Assembly (NCBI GenBank): GCA_002633025.1
Contig: NMRB01000073.1
Span: 49,529-113,528 of the forward strand
Reading direction: 5' to 3'
DNA: 64,000 nt
DNA from: Notospermus geniculatus
Lineage: Eukaryota > Nemertea > Pilidiophora > Heteronemertea > Lineidae
Shown: positions 1 through 11,544 of the stretch, piece by piece
Layout of the letters: the number at the start of each line of letters is the position of its first letter
Position numbering within the stretch: position 1 is the stretch's first letter
Program-made: the position numbers and the translations under genes
Notes under the pieces: model-generated
What the model was told of the DNA's origin: nothing
Databases searched by the model: none
What the model saw: the letters and a program-made list of their open reading frames with translations, nothing else

Positions 1-375
1 CGGAGGCAGAGGCGGAGACGGATTTTTTTGCCTCCAACGCAGATCAAACATGTTTGAAATGACGTTACGCCGCATCTACAGGAGGCAAAATTGCAATCGT
101 GTGCGGCGGCTGACGCACCGTGTGCGGTGACAGGAGGCTGAGGCAAAAAACTCCCATGGAGGCAACGTCGGAGAAAAAATTGCACACGTGTGCGGCGGGT
201 ATTAGCTATTGCGTCGATAATCAGTAGATTACGTGAATAGAAAAGGACAAAATGCCGGAGAAAAATTGACCCACTTTTAAAAGTGTGATGATTTTAGTGG
301 TGAGAATGCCTCAAGGCCAGCTCACCAAAATGTCTAAATATGTCCGGGCTCATATCTTCGTCCCATAAAATACCA
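1..375. other. no gene; imperfect inverted sequence at window edge
   Basis: GAGGC/GCCTCC motifs and two GTGTGCGGC stretches between 1 and 200 look like part of a foldback element cut by the window edge. 200-375 shows nothing recognisable. Confidence 0.4.
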
Positions 376-483
376 GGCGCCTTTTTCATAAAGTGACTTT
401 AGGCTAATGGAACCTTTAACCAAATTGAACATGTATAGCTAATGGTACCATTAGCCTGAAGTAACTTTATGAACAGGCCCCGG
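376..483. mobile_element. palindromic MITE, TTCATAAAGTGACTTT family
   Basis: The left arm CATAAAGTGACTTTAGGCTA and the right arm TAGCCTGAAGTAACTTTATG are inverted copies around a short loop. The same family inserted at 47991-48097, where the empty site is visible in the other duplicate. Confidence 0.8.
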
Positions 484-525
484 GACACTTGTTGCGCTCA
501 TAAGGTTTTAATTTACTAAATCCTC

Positions 526-668
526 CAGGCGCGGATCCAGAGGGGGCGCACCGGGCGCGCGCCTCACTTTTGGGCAACAAATCTGTAAAATCGACCATGA
601 AATTCTGGAATTGGGCGCAAATTCCAGTGTTCCAAGCGCAGGGCGCCCCCTCTTTTCCCAAATCCTAC
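526..668 (-). mobile_element. hAT-like MITE (CAGGCGCGGATCCA end), copy 1
   Basis: It begins CAGGCGCGGATCCAGAGG and contains the shared interior (TTTGTTGCCC/GAATTCTGGAATTTGG-like, read on the minus strand). Relatives are at 4115-4272, 61692-61855 and 62208-62387. The far end is eroded. Confidence 0.7.
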
Positions 669-937
669 ATTATATTTTTGCTAAAAATGATTTCTAACGA
701 CAGAAAACTGTAGTACGCACCGAATGCTATCAAGAGCACGGTCCAAAGTCCTTCCATCACGACGGCTGATGATGCAGAGGATGAATGATAAATGATTGAA
801 GAGCTGAGGATGCTGACGCCCGAGTTACGATCCGCAGAATGCGGCGAGGGGGAGCGGCACTGGGTAGGCGGAGTCCACTGCTTCCGCGTCCCATGAGTAC
901 GGCAGTCGCTGATTGGGTAATAGGAGAAATAGATAAC
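669..937. other. no gene or repeat recognised
   Basis: No open frame of note, no RNA gene and no repeat was recognised here. Confidence 0.4.
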
Positions 938-1376
938 CCATAGACACCAATCTCGTAACCAGAGATAGTTGGCGCTCGACCGAGGTTGAAGGTCGCTACA
1001 CTAATCTCTGGAGACGGCTACGGACTACTTCGAGGTTTCCCCAGGCAAGTGTATTACGCACTGCGCATGAATATATACAAATTTTTGACCGTTTCACTCC
1101 AAGTTTTTATGGTGCGCCAAGTAGTGCTGTGGTTTTTCCTCAATAAATACAACAGATCCCTCATAAAAACCTTCCTAAGGAAATTTTTGTGTATAATAGT
1201 TTATACTCAAGTTATTTCAATGCATCTGCGGTCTAAAATCGGTCTAAAATTGCACGATGCCACAAATCACGCGTAGGCCCAAGGCGCGAAATGGCCGGCC
1301 GTCTCCAGAGATTAGTGTAGCGACCGTCAACCTCGCCCCGAGCGTAACGAATCTCTGGGTACGAGATTGCATGGGC
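938..1376. mobile_element. element with ~75-bp terminal inverted repeats
   Basis: The left arm carries CAATCTCGTAACCAGAGAT, GACCGAGGTTGAAGGTCGC and TACACTAATCTCTGGAGACG. The right arm carries the reverse complement, ending GTACGAGATTGCATGGG. The interior of about 280 bp is AT-rich and has no transposase. Confidence 0.85.
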
Positions 1377-2450
1377 ATTTCCACGCCAAAATGGAAAATT
1401 TGGGAAAACCCAACGAATGAATTTAGATTGTTTGTTCATTATTTTGTATTGGTATAGACGTCTAAGCAAGAATACTTATACCAAGAATGTACAACTTACT
1501 CCAAATACATGTATGTGCCAAAAAGTGAGTTTACTAATTTGCCTCTGGTTACCCTGTAACCGAAGGGATCTTAATTTGTGTAGGATTATTGTGTAGAGAA
1601 GATCATTACGAACAAAATGATACCTCCCATAGTAAAATGCACTCAGAAATAACCGAGCTAGAGAGCAGTTTTGAATGGACCTTATTTTCGACAAATTGAT
1701 ATTGTACTTGATCTCAAGGTCGGGCACTCTGGCCTAACAAATCCATGGTTTCACCAAAATCAAAAAAAATTTGTATGCCAGTAATATGTCTGTAACTTTA
1801 CATAAGAATGTTGATGATATTCTTTCAGTCATTCAGTCAACAACCGTTAAAGCTAAACATTGGTTATTTAATTAGAAGGCCTATAATTACCGTACGCCCT
1901 CTATTATCAGAAAAAGTAACTTAATGGCATTGCCCACCCTTTAAGCCCAAATTCGCTAGCCCAGTGGTACGGCGTTCCGCGTTTTCGGTTTGCTCCACTT
2001 GTACCACTGGCTTCAAACGCCCTCATCACTTCTGCTCGGAATGAGCAGAATGAATAAAAACTGATCTACAGCTAGTTCACCCTTATAAAATCATAATCGT
2101 ACTGTTAAGTTTAGAAGTGTACCAAAACACGAAACACAGCATGATTTTTTAACATTTGTTCATTATTTTGTGTTGCCTTATTTTGCGGCGGATTACACGT
2201 GTGGCTGTGATTCGGGTCGGTCGTTCCGGCAGAAATAGTTTCTATTTTAGAAGCAACCAAATCGATGGACCAATCAGCTTCGTCGAATTTGATCACATGA
2301 TTTTATGAGTGTAAACATAAGCACGTGCAACAAGGAGGCTGCCATCTTAAATGACATCAGTCCTACGCGAAAAGAAGTACGGGGCACTGACGTTTGAAGG
2401 CAGAGTCAGTAAGGTGAAACCGTCTGACCTCTGCGTTGGAGATTGCCTTT
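1377..2450. other. no gene; one short inverted pair
   Basis: Only an inverted pair AGCCCAGTGGTAC / GTACCACTGGCTT (about 1959-2013) stands out, probably a small decayed foldback element. No coding signal was recognised. Confidence 0.45.
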
Positions 2451-3027
2451 AAGCCCTGTTTCCACTAGACCGGTTTCCCGCATTGCGATTCCCGTGAGGT
2501 TTACCGCGACGGATTCCGTAGCGGCGGGAAGGGTTTCCACTTGTACGATTAACCGCAAATGAGTCGCTCTATAAAGTCTGGCATGTTTCTCGCCAAATAC
2601 AGGTTCAAATGGAGAAAAACATGTAGAGCACAGCTTCATATGGCATTGAAGCGATAATACATAAAGAAACAGGACCCATGTTCCCGAAGCCGTCGTTAGG
2701 TTAACGATGTCGTTAAAACTGGGAAAATGCATAGCTTAACGACATCGTTAACCTTACGACGGCTTCGGGAACATGGGTCCAGAATCCTTGAACCAGTAGT
2801 TTATTGAAATTGTAAAATTTCCTCAGAACCAACCGGTGCGGGTTCCCGCACTGAATGCCTTTTTTGCAATCTGATTTTCCCCGTTCCCGTCGCCCCGCAG
2901 CGGAGATTACATCATTTTTGCCGGACCGCTCAAGTGGGAAGACATAATGGGAAATCTATTAAAGCATTTGATGCGGATCCCGGTGCGGCAACCGCGACGG
3001 AAACCGGTCTAGTGGATACAGGCCTTA
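2451..3027. mobile_element. foldback element with CCACTAGACCGG ends
   Basis: It begins TAAGCCCTGTTTCCACTAG and ends CTAGTGGATACAGGCCTTA. The arms include GACCGGTTTCC / GGAAACCGGTC. A second palindrome (2672-2780) is nested inside. Confidence 0.75.
2672..2780. mobile_element. 109-bp near-perfect palindrome
   Basis: Each arm is 45 bases (from GGACCCATGTTCCCGAAGCC to the AACGATGTCGTTAA end) and the arms differ at one position, around a loop of about 19 bases. It interrupts the CCACTAGACCGG element. The near-perfect arms suggest it is young. Confidence 0.9.
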
Positions 3028-4355
3028 TGGCCTGCATCCACTAGTCCGGGTTACCGCTGCGGTTTGCCGCGCGGGATTTTTTCACATGGTTTTGGATAAT
3101 CCTTCGATGGTTTAACAATACATGGCGTGTTAATTGTCCCAATGCCTGTGAAAATCACTCCCGCGCCGCAAACCGTTGTAGTGGATACAGGCCTTAACTA
3201 CATGTAGACCTTTTTCCGTTTTGCGGCGCCGGGGCGGTTTCACAGGCATTGGGACAATAAACGCGCCATGTGTTGTTAAACCATCGAAGGATAATCCAGA
3301 ACCCTGTGAAATCGCAAAACGCAATGCGGAAAACCGGTCTAGTGGAAACAGGCCTTTAAAGCTAGGCGCACATAGGCCTACATGCGGCAAATCTCGATGC
3401 GGCAGGGGTGTTTTTAAAGTTGACTGACCAAAGCTGTCGACTCGTCATTTATCCGGGTCAGTCGACTTTAAAAACACCCCTGCCTCATCGAGATTTGCCG
3501 CAAATGTGCACCTGGTTTGTATCCACTAGACCGGGTTTCCGCTGCGGTTTGCCGCGCTGGGATTTTTTCACAGGGTTTTGGATAATCCTTTGATGGTTTA
3601 ACAATACTATACATGGCGTGTTAATTTTCCCAATGCCTTGAAAACCGCTCCCGCACCGCAACCCGGCCCGCACCGGAAACAGCTGTAGTGGATGTAGGTC
3701 TGTTCACACCAAAACCGCGCCGCGGGCCGCGACGTCGAAAAACAACGCGCGTTCACCGCCGGAAAATAAGTTCATTGGATTTTCAACTGAACCCACTCTC
3801 GCGTTTTCACGCCGCGATTTCGCGCTGGCCTGTCATTTTCACAGGCAAAAGGCAATACAAAAGATTTCTACCATTGGAAAATTAGCATCAAATTTCTATG
3901 GCCTGTGAAATCGCCGCGTTTTGTCGCTCTCCGCCACAAAAATCGCCTCAGTGGGTACAGGCCTTTAGGTCACACCAAAGACGCGCGGCAAAAAAATGAC
4001 GGTGAACGCACGTCGTTTTTCGCCGTCGCGGCCTGCGGCGCGGTTTTGGTGTGTAAGGACCTTCATTCACACCGTGTTTTCACCTATTTGTGCCAGACCA
4101 AACCGCCGTCATTGCGGGGCGGATTCACGATATTTCGGAAAAGAGGGGGCGCACTGTGCTAGGAACATTGAAATCTGCGGTGAATTTGAATGATTGCTCC
4201 AAATTTCAGAATTTCACTTGTCAATTTTACTTGTTGGCCGAAAGGGGGCCGGGTGCGCCCCCGGATAACCCGCGCCCAAAATTTGGGCGGGTCAGCGCAG
4301 TTTTGAACCGTGTTGAATTGAACCGCCTTCAACCCCCTGGCCCCGACGTGTGAGG
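3028..4355. repeat. array of adjoining foldback elements
   Basis: At least five palindromic units lie end to end: about 3028-3196, 3190-3357, 3358-3515, 3516-3696 and 3697-4059, and then a partial one split by a hAT-like MITE. Several share ends of the form GTATCCACTAG / CTAGTGGATACAGGCC and the phrase GGATAATCCTTYGATGG in either orientation. Others have GGTCACACCAAA / TTTGGTGTG ends. Confidence 0.7.
4115..4272 (+). mobile_element. hAT-like MITE (GGGGCGGATTC end), copy 2
   Basis: It carries the family interior (TTTCGGAAAAGAGGGGGCGC, ACATTGAAATCTGCGGTGAA, TTGTTGGCCGAAAGGGGG) in the same order as 62208-62387. It sits inside a foldback unit whose halves flank it. Confidence 0.75.
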
Positions 4356-4470
4356 CCTGCTTACTCCATTATGTGAAATACCTGCAGTAACATCACCAAA
4401 TGATTGCCCCCCCCCCCGTTCAAAAATTTTAAAAATCTTTTGAGCTTTGAAGGAAGTCAAACTTCTTTTC

Positions 4471-5720
4471 TCTCAAACTCTAATTGAGAATAGCCAGTGC
4501 GATTCTAAATTGTGTGTCGGACAGGCTGTTTGTTTTATTTGGAAAGTACAGGCTTTAGATATTTTTATTTTTTTTAAACCTTTTAGTCCTNTTAAAAATC
4601 TTTTGAGCTTTGAAGGAAGTCAAACTTCTTTTCTCCCAAACTCTATTGAGAATAGCCAGTGCGATTCTAAATTGTGTGTTGACAGGCTGTTTTGTTTTAT
4701 TTGGAAAGTGCAGGCTTCAGATTTTTTGATTTTTTTAAATTTTAGTCCTGAGTAGGCCTGACATAGGCCTACAGGGGCCGTTTGCACAAAAATTAACAAT
4801 CACTGTTAGTTTATCTTGGCGTTGACTTATCCCAAAATGTTAGTTTTGTTAGTTAACACCAAGTTAGGTCTAGGGATTTTTACAGAAAAAGTTAAATTAA
4901 CAGACTTTTATCTTTTCAACTTTTGTGCAACCGGCCCCAGGTGTAGGCCTATTCAGAACCTAAAAGTAGCACTTTGAATTCTGAAGAGAAAAACCTCGAG
5001 GAACAAAGAAATTTCCTTGGTTTTCCATTTAACGTCCCTGTCCCTGCTCATTCATATCTCCCTCTTCTGAAAGCATTTTTGGTTCCAAAAGCCGCCGCTA
5101 GGTGGAACTAAAATGATCTGAAAGAGCCAAGGCTCAAACCACACAAACTTCTTGGCCGGATGCTGAAAAGAGCTGAAATCTATCCTACAGAATTGTGTAC
5201 TGAAAAGATTACCACCATTTATTCTAATAAATTTAACATTTACAAATTTAACATTTATTACAAAAGTCTGATTGTAAATAATACAATTTGATGATGTATT
5301 ACATCGGCGGTTAATATTTTTGACCGCTACCTCTAGCGGCAATCTGAGGAACTACTGGACAAAACAGAGATGAAAAATATGAGTTGCTTTTCCGTTGCTT
5401 CGCTACTTAATCAAGTAGAAATAAGGTAACAGATGGACGCAGTTGTAAAGAAGCAGTGATTTTACTTTCCTTGGGGAGGTAAGGGTAATATCTAGTTCGT
5501 GGAACTAGACGCATGTTTGACAAAATTGACATCACTCATGCTGCTCTGCTTTTCTATGCTGTGTGTCATGTGTGTGCTGTGCATCTGCTGCATGCATGCA
5601 CTGCTCGGTTCTGCTGGATGACACTGACAGTGCAGTGCACGCGATCATGGCTTCATCATGCATGCATTGCTGGTGCACGCACAGACTGCACCACTGACCC
5701 ACTAGCACTGGCCCCCTGTG
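4471..5720 (+). repeat. 1.2-kb tandem duplicate, unit 1
   Basis: It starts TCTCAAACTCTAATTGAGAA and runs to the CATGCATTGCTGGTGCACGC region. It matches 5873-6943 collinearly. An extra partial copy of its first ~140 bases lies within it at about 4613-4757, next to an ambiguous base. Small open frames inside differ between the copies, so coding is unlikely. Confidence 0.85.
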
Positions 5721-5872
5721 AATGATAGCACATGTTTATGTTGTGTGTGGAGGGAAGATCTCCAAAAGTCAAGTCCATACACAGAGGCTCGACAATAGGT
5801 CCGTAATGTAGTGCCACGAAGTCCCAGGCGAAGCCTGGGAAGAGATGACAGCTTTCGGTCAGAAAATCGAAT

Positions 5873-6943
5873 CTCTCAAACTCTAATTGAGAATAGCCAG
5901 TGCGATTCTAAATTGTGTGTCGGACAGGCTGTTTGTTTTATTTGGAAAGTACAGGCTTTAGATATTTTTATTTTTTTTAAACCTTTTAGTCCTGAGTAGG
6001 CCTGACATACAGGGGCCGTTTGCACAAAAGTTCACTGTTAGTTTATCTTGGCGTTAACTTATCCCAAAATGTTAGTTTTGTTAGTTAACACCAAAAGTTA
6101 AATTAACAGACTTTTATCTTTTCAACTGCGCAACCGGCCCCAGGTGTATTCAGAACCTAAAAGTAGCACTTTGAATTCTGAAGAGAAAAACCTTGAGGAA
6201 CAAAGAAATTTCCTTGGTTTTCCTGAACCATTTCAACGTCCCTATCCCTGCTCCGATACTGCATTCATATCTCCCTCTCGGAAAGCATTTTTGGTTCCAA
6301 AAGCCGCCGCTAGGTAGAACTAAAATGATCTGAAAGAGCCAAGGCTCAAACCACACAAACTTCTTGGCCGGATGCTCAAAAGAGCTGCAAATAGATTCTA
6401 CAGAATTGTGTACTGAAATGATTACCACCATTTATTCTAATAAATTTAACACTTACAAATTTAACATTTATTACAAAAGTCTGATTGTAAATAATACAAT
6501 TTGATGATGTATTACATCGGCGGTTAATATTTTTGACCGCTACCTCTAGCGGCAATCTGAGAAACTACTGGACAAAACAGAGATGAAAAATATGAGTTGC
6601 TTTTCCGTTGCTTCGCTACTTAATCAAGTAGAAATAAGGTAACAGATGGACGCAGTTGTAAAGAAGCAGTGATTTTACTTTCCTTGGGGAGGTAAGGGTA
6701 GTATCTTGTTCGTGGAACTAGACGCATGTTTGACAAAATTGACATCACTCATGCTGCTGTGCTTTTCTTGTGCTGTGTCAGTGTGTGCTGTGCTGTGCAT
6801 CTGCATCATTGCATGCACTGCTCGGTCCTGCTGGATGACACTGACAGTGCAGTGCACGCGATCATGGCTTCATCATGCATGCATTGCTGGTGCACGCACA
6901 GACTGCACCACTGGCACTGACCCACTAGCACTGGCCCCTGTGA
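5873..6943 (+). repeat. 1.1-kb tandem duplicate, unit 2
   Basis: A collinear copy of 4471-5720 with small indels. Both units contain inner paired ends (AGGGGCCGTTTGCACAAAA and TGCRCAACCGGCCCC) of a small foldback element, and a TGCTG/GCATGC-rich tract. Confidence 0.85.
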
Positions 6944-8040
6944 CATCCATGTAGCACATCAGACGATGTTGTGTGTGGTCTGTGCACGGTGTGTTGGAGG
7001 TTTTTTTTTATACACACCATAAGTATATGTAGAGAAGGTGAGGACACTCGCTCTCCCAAAATGACAGGTCCAATTTTTAAACTCCCGATTTCACCGTAAT
7101 TAGAGTCAAGTCACACAGAAAAAACACATCGAACCTATCCTTTGTTAATTAAACTTTGCATCTGCGATATTCCTTTGAATATTATTCCCTGATTAAGAGC
7201 AGAAAACGGCACTTTTAATTGACGAAACTTCGAAAGCTTTCCGTGTGAGGGAGACCGCCATGTTTAACCTCGCCTGCAGGTACATGTGGTGCGCAATAAC
7301 GCACCTGGCGGCGCCCTTCGAAGTCTGCAANGGTGAAGCGAGTTGACTTGTGAGTTCTTGTTACCGGCCCTGTCTTTTTATATATTTTAGGGGTTATATC
7401 ACCATAAGTACAGCTGCCCGTGACTCAGCCAACTGTCATTTCATTTTAATTAGCCTACCGGTAATGAATCTAATCACGGAAGGTTTGCTCATGTGCTAGG
7501 CCTATAACACGTGACGCAAAATTATCGCCGAAGTTTACATGTTTGCCTGATTTTTCACGTGACTTGTCATAAAGTGCATACCGGTAGATTTTTTCTTCAC
7601 GTGTCCCGTCACCATTTTAGGCCTACACAACTGACCAAGATGGACATGTTCCGACGCCGTCATTGGTATTGTTATTGCGCATGATATCAATGACGTACAT
7701 GTAAGTTGATGCTGAATTTCGCCAGCAGATGAGCAGAAACTGTTGTGGAAATTTACCGTTTCAAACTGCAATTCCCAAGCACAGAGATCCTGAACCAGTC
7801 TAATTCTTCGCGCAAATGTTGGCTTTGATATCCAACTTTTGTAAATAGCGGTGTTCTCGGCTTCGGTACAAAAACGATGCCATGTAATTTGTGTCTATTT
7901 TGGACATGTCTCATCCAGCGATAATTTATGGTAACGCACTACATGTATAAGGATAGGCATCTAGCCTACATATAGGCCTATCATCCGACGGTATGCCTTT
8001 AGTAGCCTACATACATGTGTGCATGTGAGGAGATTTACTT
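6944..8040. other. no gene or clear repeat
   Basis: Mixed intergenic sequence with one ambiguous base at 7331. The open frames are short and have no recognisable domain. Confidence 0.4.
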
Positions 8041-8047
8041 AGGAGAG

Positions 8048-8175
8048 AGATTGGTCACTCCCCTGGGACACTCCAGGGGAGTGAACTGAAAATCACTCCC
8101 CTGGAGTGTTCCCCGGAAGCAGATCACTCCCCTGGAGGTTCCAGGGAAGCAATGAAAAAAATTGCTCCTGTCTAC
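8048..8175. repeat. CACTCCCCTGG palindrome cluster
   Basis: Several alternating ATCACTCCCCTGG and CCAGGGGAGTG words occur in both orientations. The same words occur in the hAT-type element near 9935-10030. Confidence 0.6.
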
Positions 8176-8287
8176 AGAGATTTCCACAGGAGTTATTTGC
8201 ATTATTGTCAGGCGAGGGGGATACAGGGATACCAGGTCTTTTGGTGCCAGTACCATGTCTTATACATGTAACATTATTTGCCAACCC

Positions 8288-8770
8288 TAATGCCCGGTTG
8301 TTCAGCCTTGGCCCCCTTAAGCCAGAGTTGGGTCGATCCCGACATAAGCGTGGCTTAACACCTTCGGTGCTAAGCGTTTTTCAAGGCTTCAAACACAAGC
8401 CAAGCTTAAGCCTTTCTTATAATAAACCTGGCAGTGGGGTGGTTATAAGCGCGACTTGCATTGGTAGGCCTATTCACTGTACATGTATGCCCCGACTTTG
8501 TAGATGGCAGAAGCATTGGTTCAGCTCACGTAAGCCACACCTGAGCAACCGGGCAGACATCATCGAGCAAATTGTATAGGAAAGCATTGGGAAGGAGGGT
8601 AATAAGCCAAGCTTCGGTAATCCCAAGTTTAATTCAGGTTGTGCAATGAACTCGGAATTGATTACGCTGTTCTTATGACCAGACATAAGCGCGACTTACG
8701 TGAACTCGAGTTTGAGAGGAATAAGCTAGGCTCAGGTGAGCCAGACCTGAACAACCGGGCATAAGCATTT
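8288..8770. repeat. inverted-repeat element with CCCGGTTGTTCAG ends
   Basis: The left end is ATGCCCGGTTGTTCAGCC; the right end is ACCTGAACAACCGGGCATAA. A third related end (CTGAGCAACCGGGCAGAC) is at about 8540. CATAAGCGCGACTT-like and AAGCCAAGCTT words recur inside. No transposase was seen. Confidence 0.65.
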
Positions 8771-8980
8771 TGTAGAGTTAAAGTCTGGAAGTTATGCACA
8801 CGAACCGCCATGCTACATGTATCAGATGCTATTTTTATTCAGGATCATTAATGTGTAATTCAGCCAGTTATGTGTCAAGTCCAAATAAATCTATGCACTT
8901 TATGACAAGGTCGTGTAAAAAATCGCCCAAACATGGAAACTTCAGCGATATAAAGTAAAGGGGCTGTACATTTTCGTCAA

Positions 8981-9154
8981 TAGACCGTTCTCAAATTGAC
9001 GTAAACGACAAAGATCTGCGCACTTCTGCCGAAATCTGAACCACAACCTCGGTCTGAAGCTTAATGACATGATGCAGACAACCCCACGACAGTGACTTCG
9101 AAGACGTTGCATCAGACTCGACCATTGCTGAATCATGGATGGCGTCACGTCACC
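8981..9154. mobile_element. GATCTGCGCACTT MITE, left part (split by a hAT-type insertion)
   Basis: It carries the family arm (AGATCTGCGCACTTCTGCCG, CCACAACCTCGGTCTGAA) and the centre with CCATTGCTGAATCATGG. The right part resumes at 10047 after an 892-bp insertion. Confidence 0.8.
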
Positions 9155-10046
9155 CAGGGGATGTCATGAGACGGGCGTGATCGCGCTGGCGCCCGAAAAC
9201 GCCCGCCAAAATTTTTCACTAGCGTGATTGATAACGCCCGCAAAAAAGATGTCGAGCGCGCTCCCGTTGGAGCAAATTTAGGAGTGCTATCACGCCCGTC
9301 GAGGACTTTGATGCACGTCTGCCGGCCCTGGTCACTCTGTATGAATGGATTGACAAACTTAGTTACAGGCTACAAGCGATTTCCGGTCAGCCATCCATCA
9401 GGAAGTCCCGACATCGTCATTCGATCTGGGAAGAGATCGTTGCGTTTTCATGGCCATTTCTCTAAAAGCATTTCTGCATTCAGTTGTGAACTATTTGGCT
9501 GTGATCCAGAAAGAGTATGCTTCCAGGTCATGCCAATGTTGCTTGATAGTTTCTTTCCATAAAACAGATATTTACTTAGGTTAGGTGTTGAGGTTACTAA
9601 AAGCCGTAGCAAAAGTGCAGTGACAACGATCTTTCATTCAATCAAGGCTAATATTTCTCACACGAAGAAAATAATAACTGTTAAACTTATTTGGTTGTAA
9701 TCCTGACAAAATAGCCTTTCCAACGATGTATAACCTTACAGTGGGTGCTGCCCGTGGTCCTGTATTTTTACTTAAGTCAAAGAAAGATTGCCATCCCTTG
9801 TACTTGAGCATGCCTGACGATGTTTTGGCGGGAACTCCAGGTCAGTGACTGGGAAGGCCACTTTGCATATTCAAATCTATGACCTGCATAACTACGACCT
9901 ACTTTTACTATCATCCAATAGGNTTTTCACGGGAGTGGATCACTCCCCTGGAAGTTACCCCAGGGAAGTGATTTTTTATAGCTCCCGTGAGGTATCCTGC
10001 GGGAGTGACTGATAGCTCCCGTGGAAAATTCTCCTGACATCCCCTG
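9155..10046. mobile_element. non-autonomous hAT-type element, 892 bp
   Basis: The termini are CAGGGGATGTCA and TGACATCCCCTG, exact inverted repeats. The 8-bp direct repeat ACGTCACC flanks it (9147-9154 and 10047-10054). CA-GGGG ends plus an 8-bp duplication is the hAT signature. The interior has no recognisable transposase; it contains repeated CCCGTGA/CACTCCCCTGG words and one ambiguous base. An open frame of 112 codons at 9224-9562 has no known domain. Confidence 0.9.
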
Positions 10047-10130
10047 ACGTCACCCGGTTTCATATCGAGGTTCTGGTTGTGATTTCAGCGGAAGTGCACA
10101 GATCTGCGTATTTGAGATAGTTTCTTGCAT
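10047..10130. mobile_element. GATCTGCGCACTT MITE, right part
   Basis: It continues the split MITE with CGAGGTTCTGGTTGTGATTT, CAGCGGAAGTGCACAGATCT and an end TTTGAGATAG. Removing the hAT-type insertion and one target repeat restores a palindrome. Confidence 0.8.
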
Positions 10131-10199
10131 TGATGGATTCCTTCCATTCTGGTTCGTCTCTCGGAAGCCCTGCTTTGGCTGCAAGTGGTTGTTTCGCAC

Positions 10200-10325
10200 C
10201 AATATAAATTAATATAAATTAATATAAAATATATAAATATTAATATTTAATATTAATATTAATATTTAATATTAATATTTAATATTGATATTAATATATT
10301 ATAAATATTAATATAAATTAATTTT
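10200..10325. repeat. AT-rich microsatellite, (TAATATTTAA)n-like
   Basis: Only A and T over about 115 bases, with ATATAAATTA and AATATTTAATATT words. Confidence 0.9.
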
Positions 10326-10349
10326 ATTAGAATGTATGTATTTGACTAA

Positions 10350-10492
10350 AGCCGTGTTTACATCCGTTATCCGTTGTACGAACGACGTTATCCGTTTTTC
10401 ATCTCGATCGCTGTACATGTACATGAGCCAATGCTTTGACAGATAACGTCGTATCGCATAACGGATTTAATGGATGTCAGGTAAACACGGCT
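10350..10492. mobile_element. palindromic MITE, AGCCGTGTTTACATCC ends
   Basis: It begins AGCCGTGTTTACATCCGTTA and ends GTAAACACGGCT, with TAA on both sides (10347-10349 and 10493-10495). The short TWA duplication fits PIF/Harbinger-like MITEs. Confidence 0.85.
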
Positions 10493-10504
10493 TAAGTCAA
10501 GTGT

Positions 10505-11544
10505 GTTTGATAAGTGCCTGCCCCTTGGGTTAATGACCTGTAGGCTGATCCAACCTACGGTGTGTCATTGACCATGAAATATTCTGCCATGAATCAGATC
10601 ATGACTAGCCTTCAATCTGGATGAGCAACTGAAGTTACAGTCTTTGTCTATGTGGATGATGCCTGGTGGCCCTGCATCTGCATGTTAAGTCTGATTTGTT
10701 GTTTGAATTGAATGATCGCAAGAGTTTTTGTGAATATAAAGTATCCAAAGGGGTGTGCCATCGAATGTGTGGAGTGTCGGTAATCAGATTGGGAAGATGA
10801 AATAATTCGTACCGACACCTTTTTACACACATCCGACGGCACCTGTCCTTGACATGAGTGGGTTTCTCGATCAAGCCGGAAGTTCGTGTTCGTAAGTGTC
10901 CAGTTTATCACACCTGCACCTTATTCCGGCTGAGTCTGTATTTGTCGGGTGGGCACCTTATCTCGGGATACATGACATGACGGTATGACATGTATGACCG
11001 CGGCATCCTTCCTCGCTCACCGGCTCTCCTCACCAAATCAGGACTTCCAAAACCACGACTGAAGAATTCTGAACCTCAGATGACCATTGACGTCACACCA
11101 CTTTGGATTACAAAATTGTTGCTGCCTGTTAGGGTCATGCCTGTTTTTAGCTTTCTTATCTTGCAATGCCTGTTTTTTGCAAACCCTTGAGTCCATATGG
11201 GAAATAATGGGGTTAATAATGGGGTTTTGCATGTTTGATGCAGCTGTAAAATAGACCCTCAGGGAAAGTATGCTGATCTAAAGGTTGGCCTCCATTGAAA
11301 ATGATAATTCCTAAATTCTTAAAACTTTGTATTAGACTGGAATCAGATTTCAAATGTAGCAGAAAGACCCTTTATGTTTTTGTGAGGTAACCAATTGAAG
11401 TTTGTCAGCTTCGTCTAAGTTGCCTTTGCTCCCACCTAAACATGCTAGTTGTTGGTATCAATCACAAAAATTCATAGAATCCCGAAAGGTCACAGTTTTT
11501 TCAGATTTTACAGAATGTGTCTTAGTATTTTAGAGGCTTTCATC
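10505..11544. other. no gene or repeat recognised
   Basis: Ordinary non-repetitive sequence with short open frames only. Confidence 0.4.

Noticed and set aside
8106-8579. 157-codon plus-strand ORF as a gene
   Set aside because: It crosses two different repeat elements (CACTCCCCTGG cluster and CCCGGTTGTTCAG element) and shows no domain.
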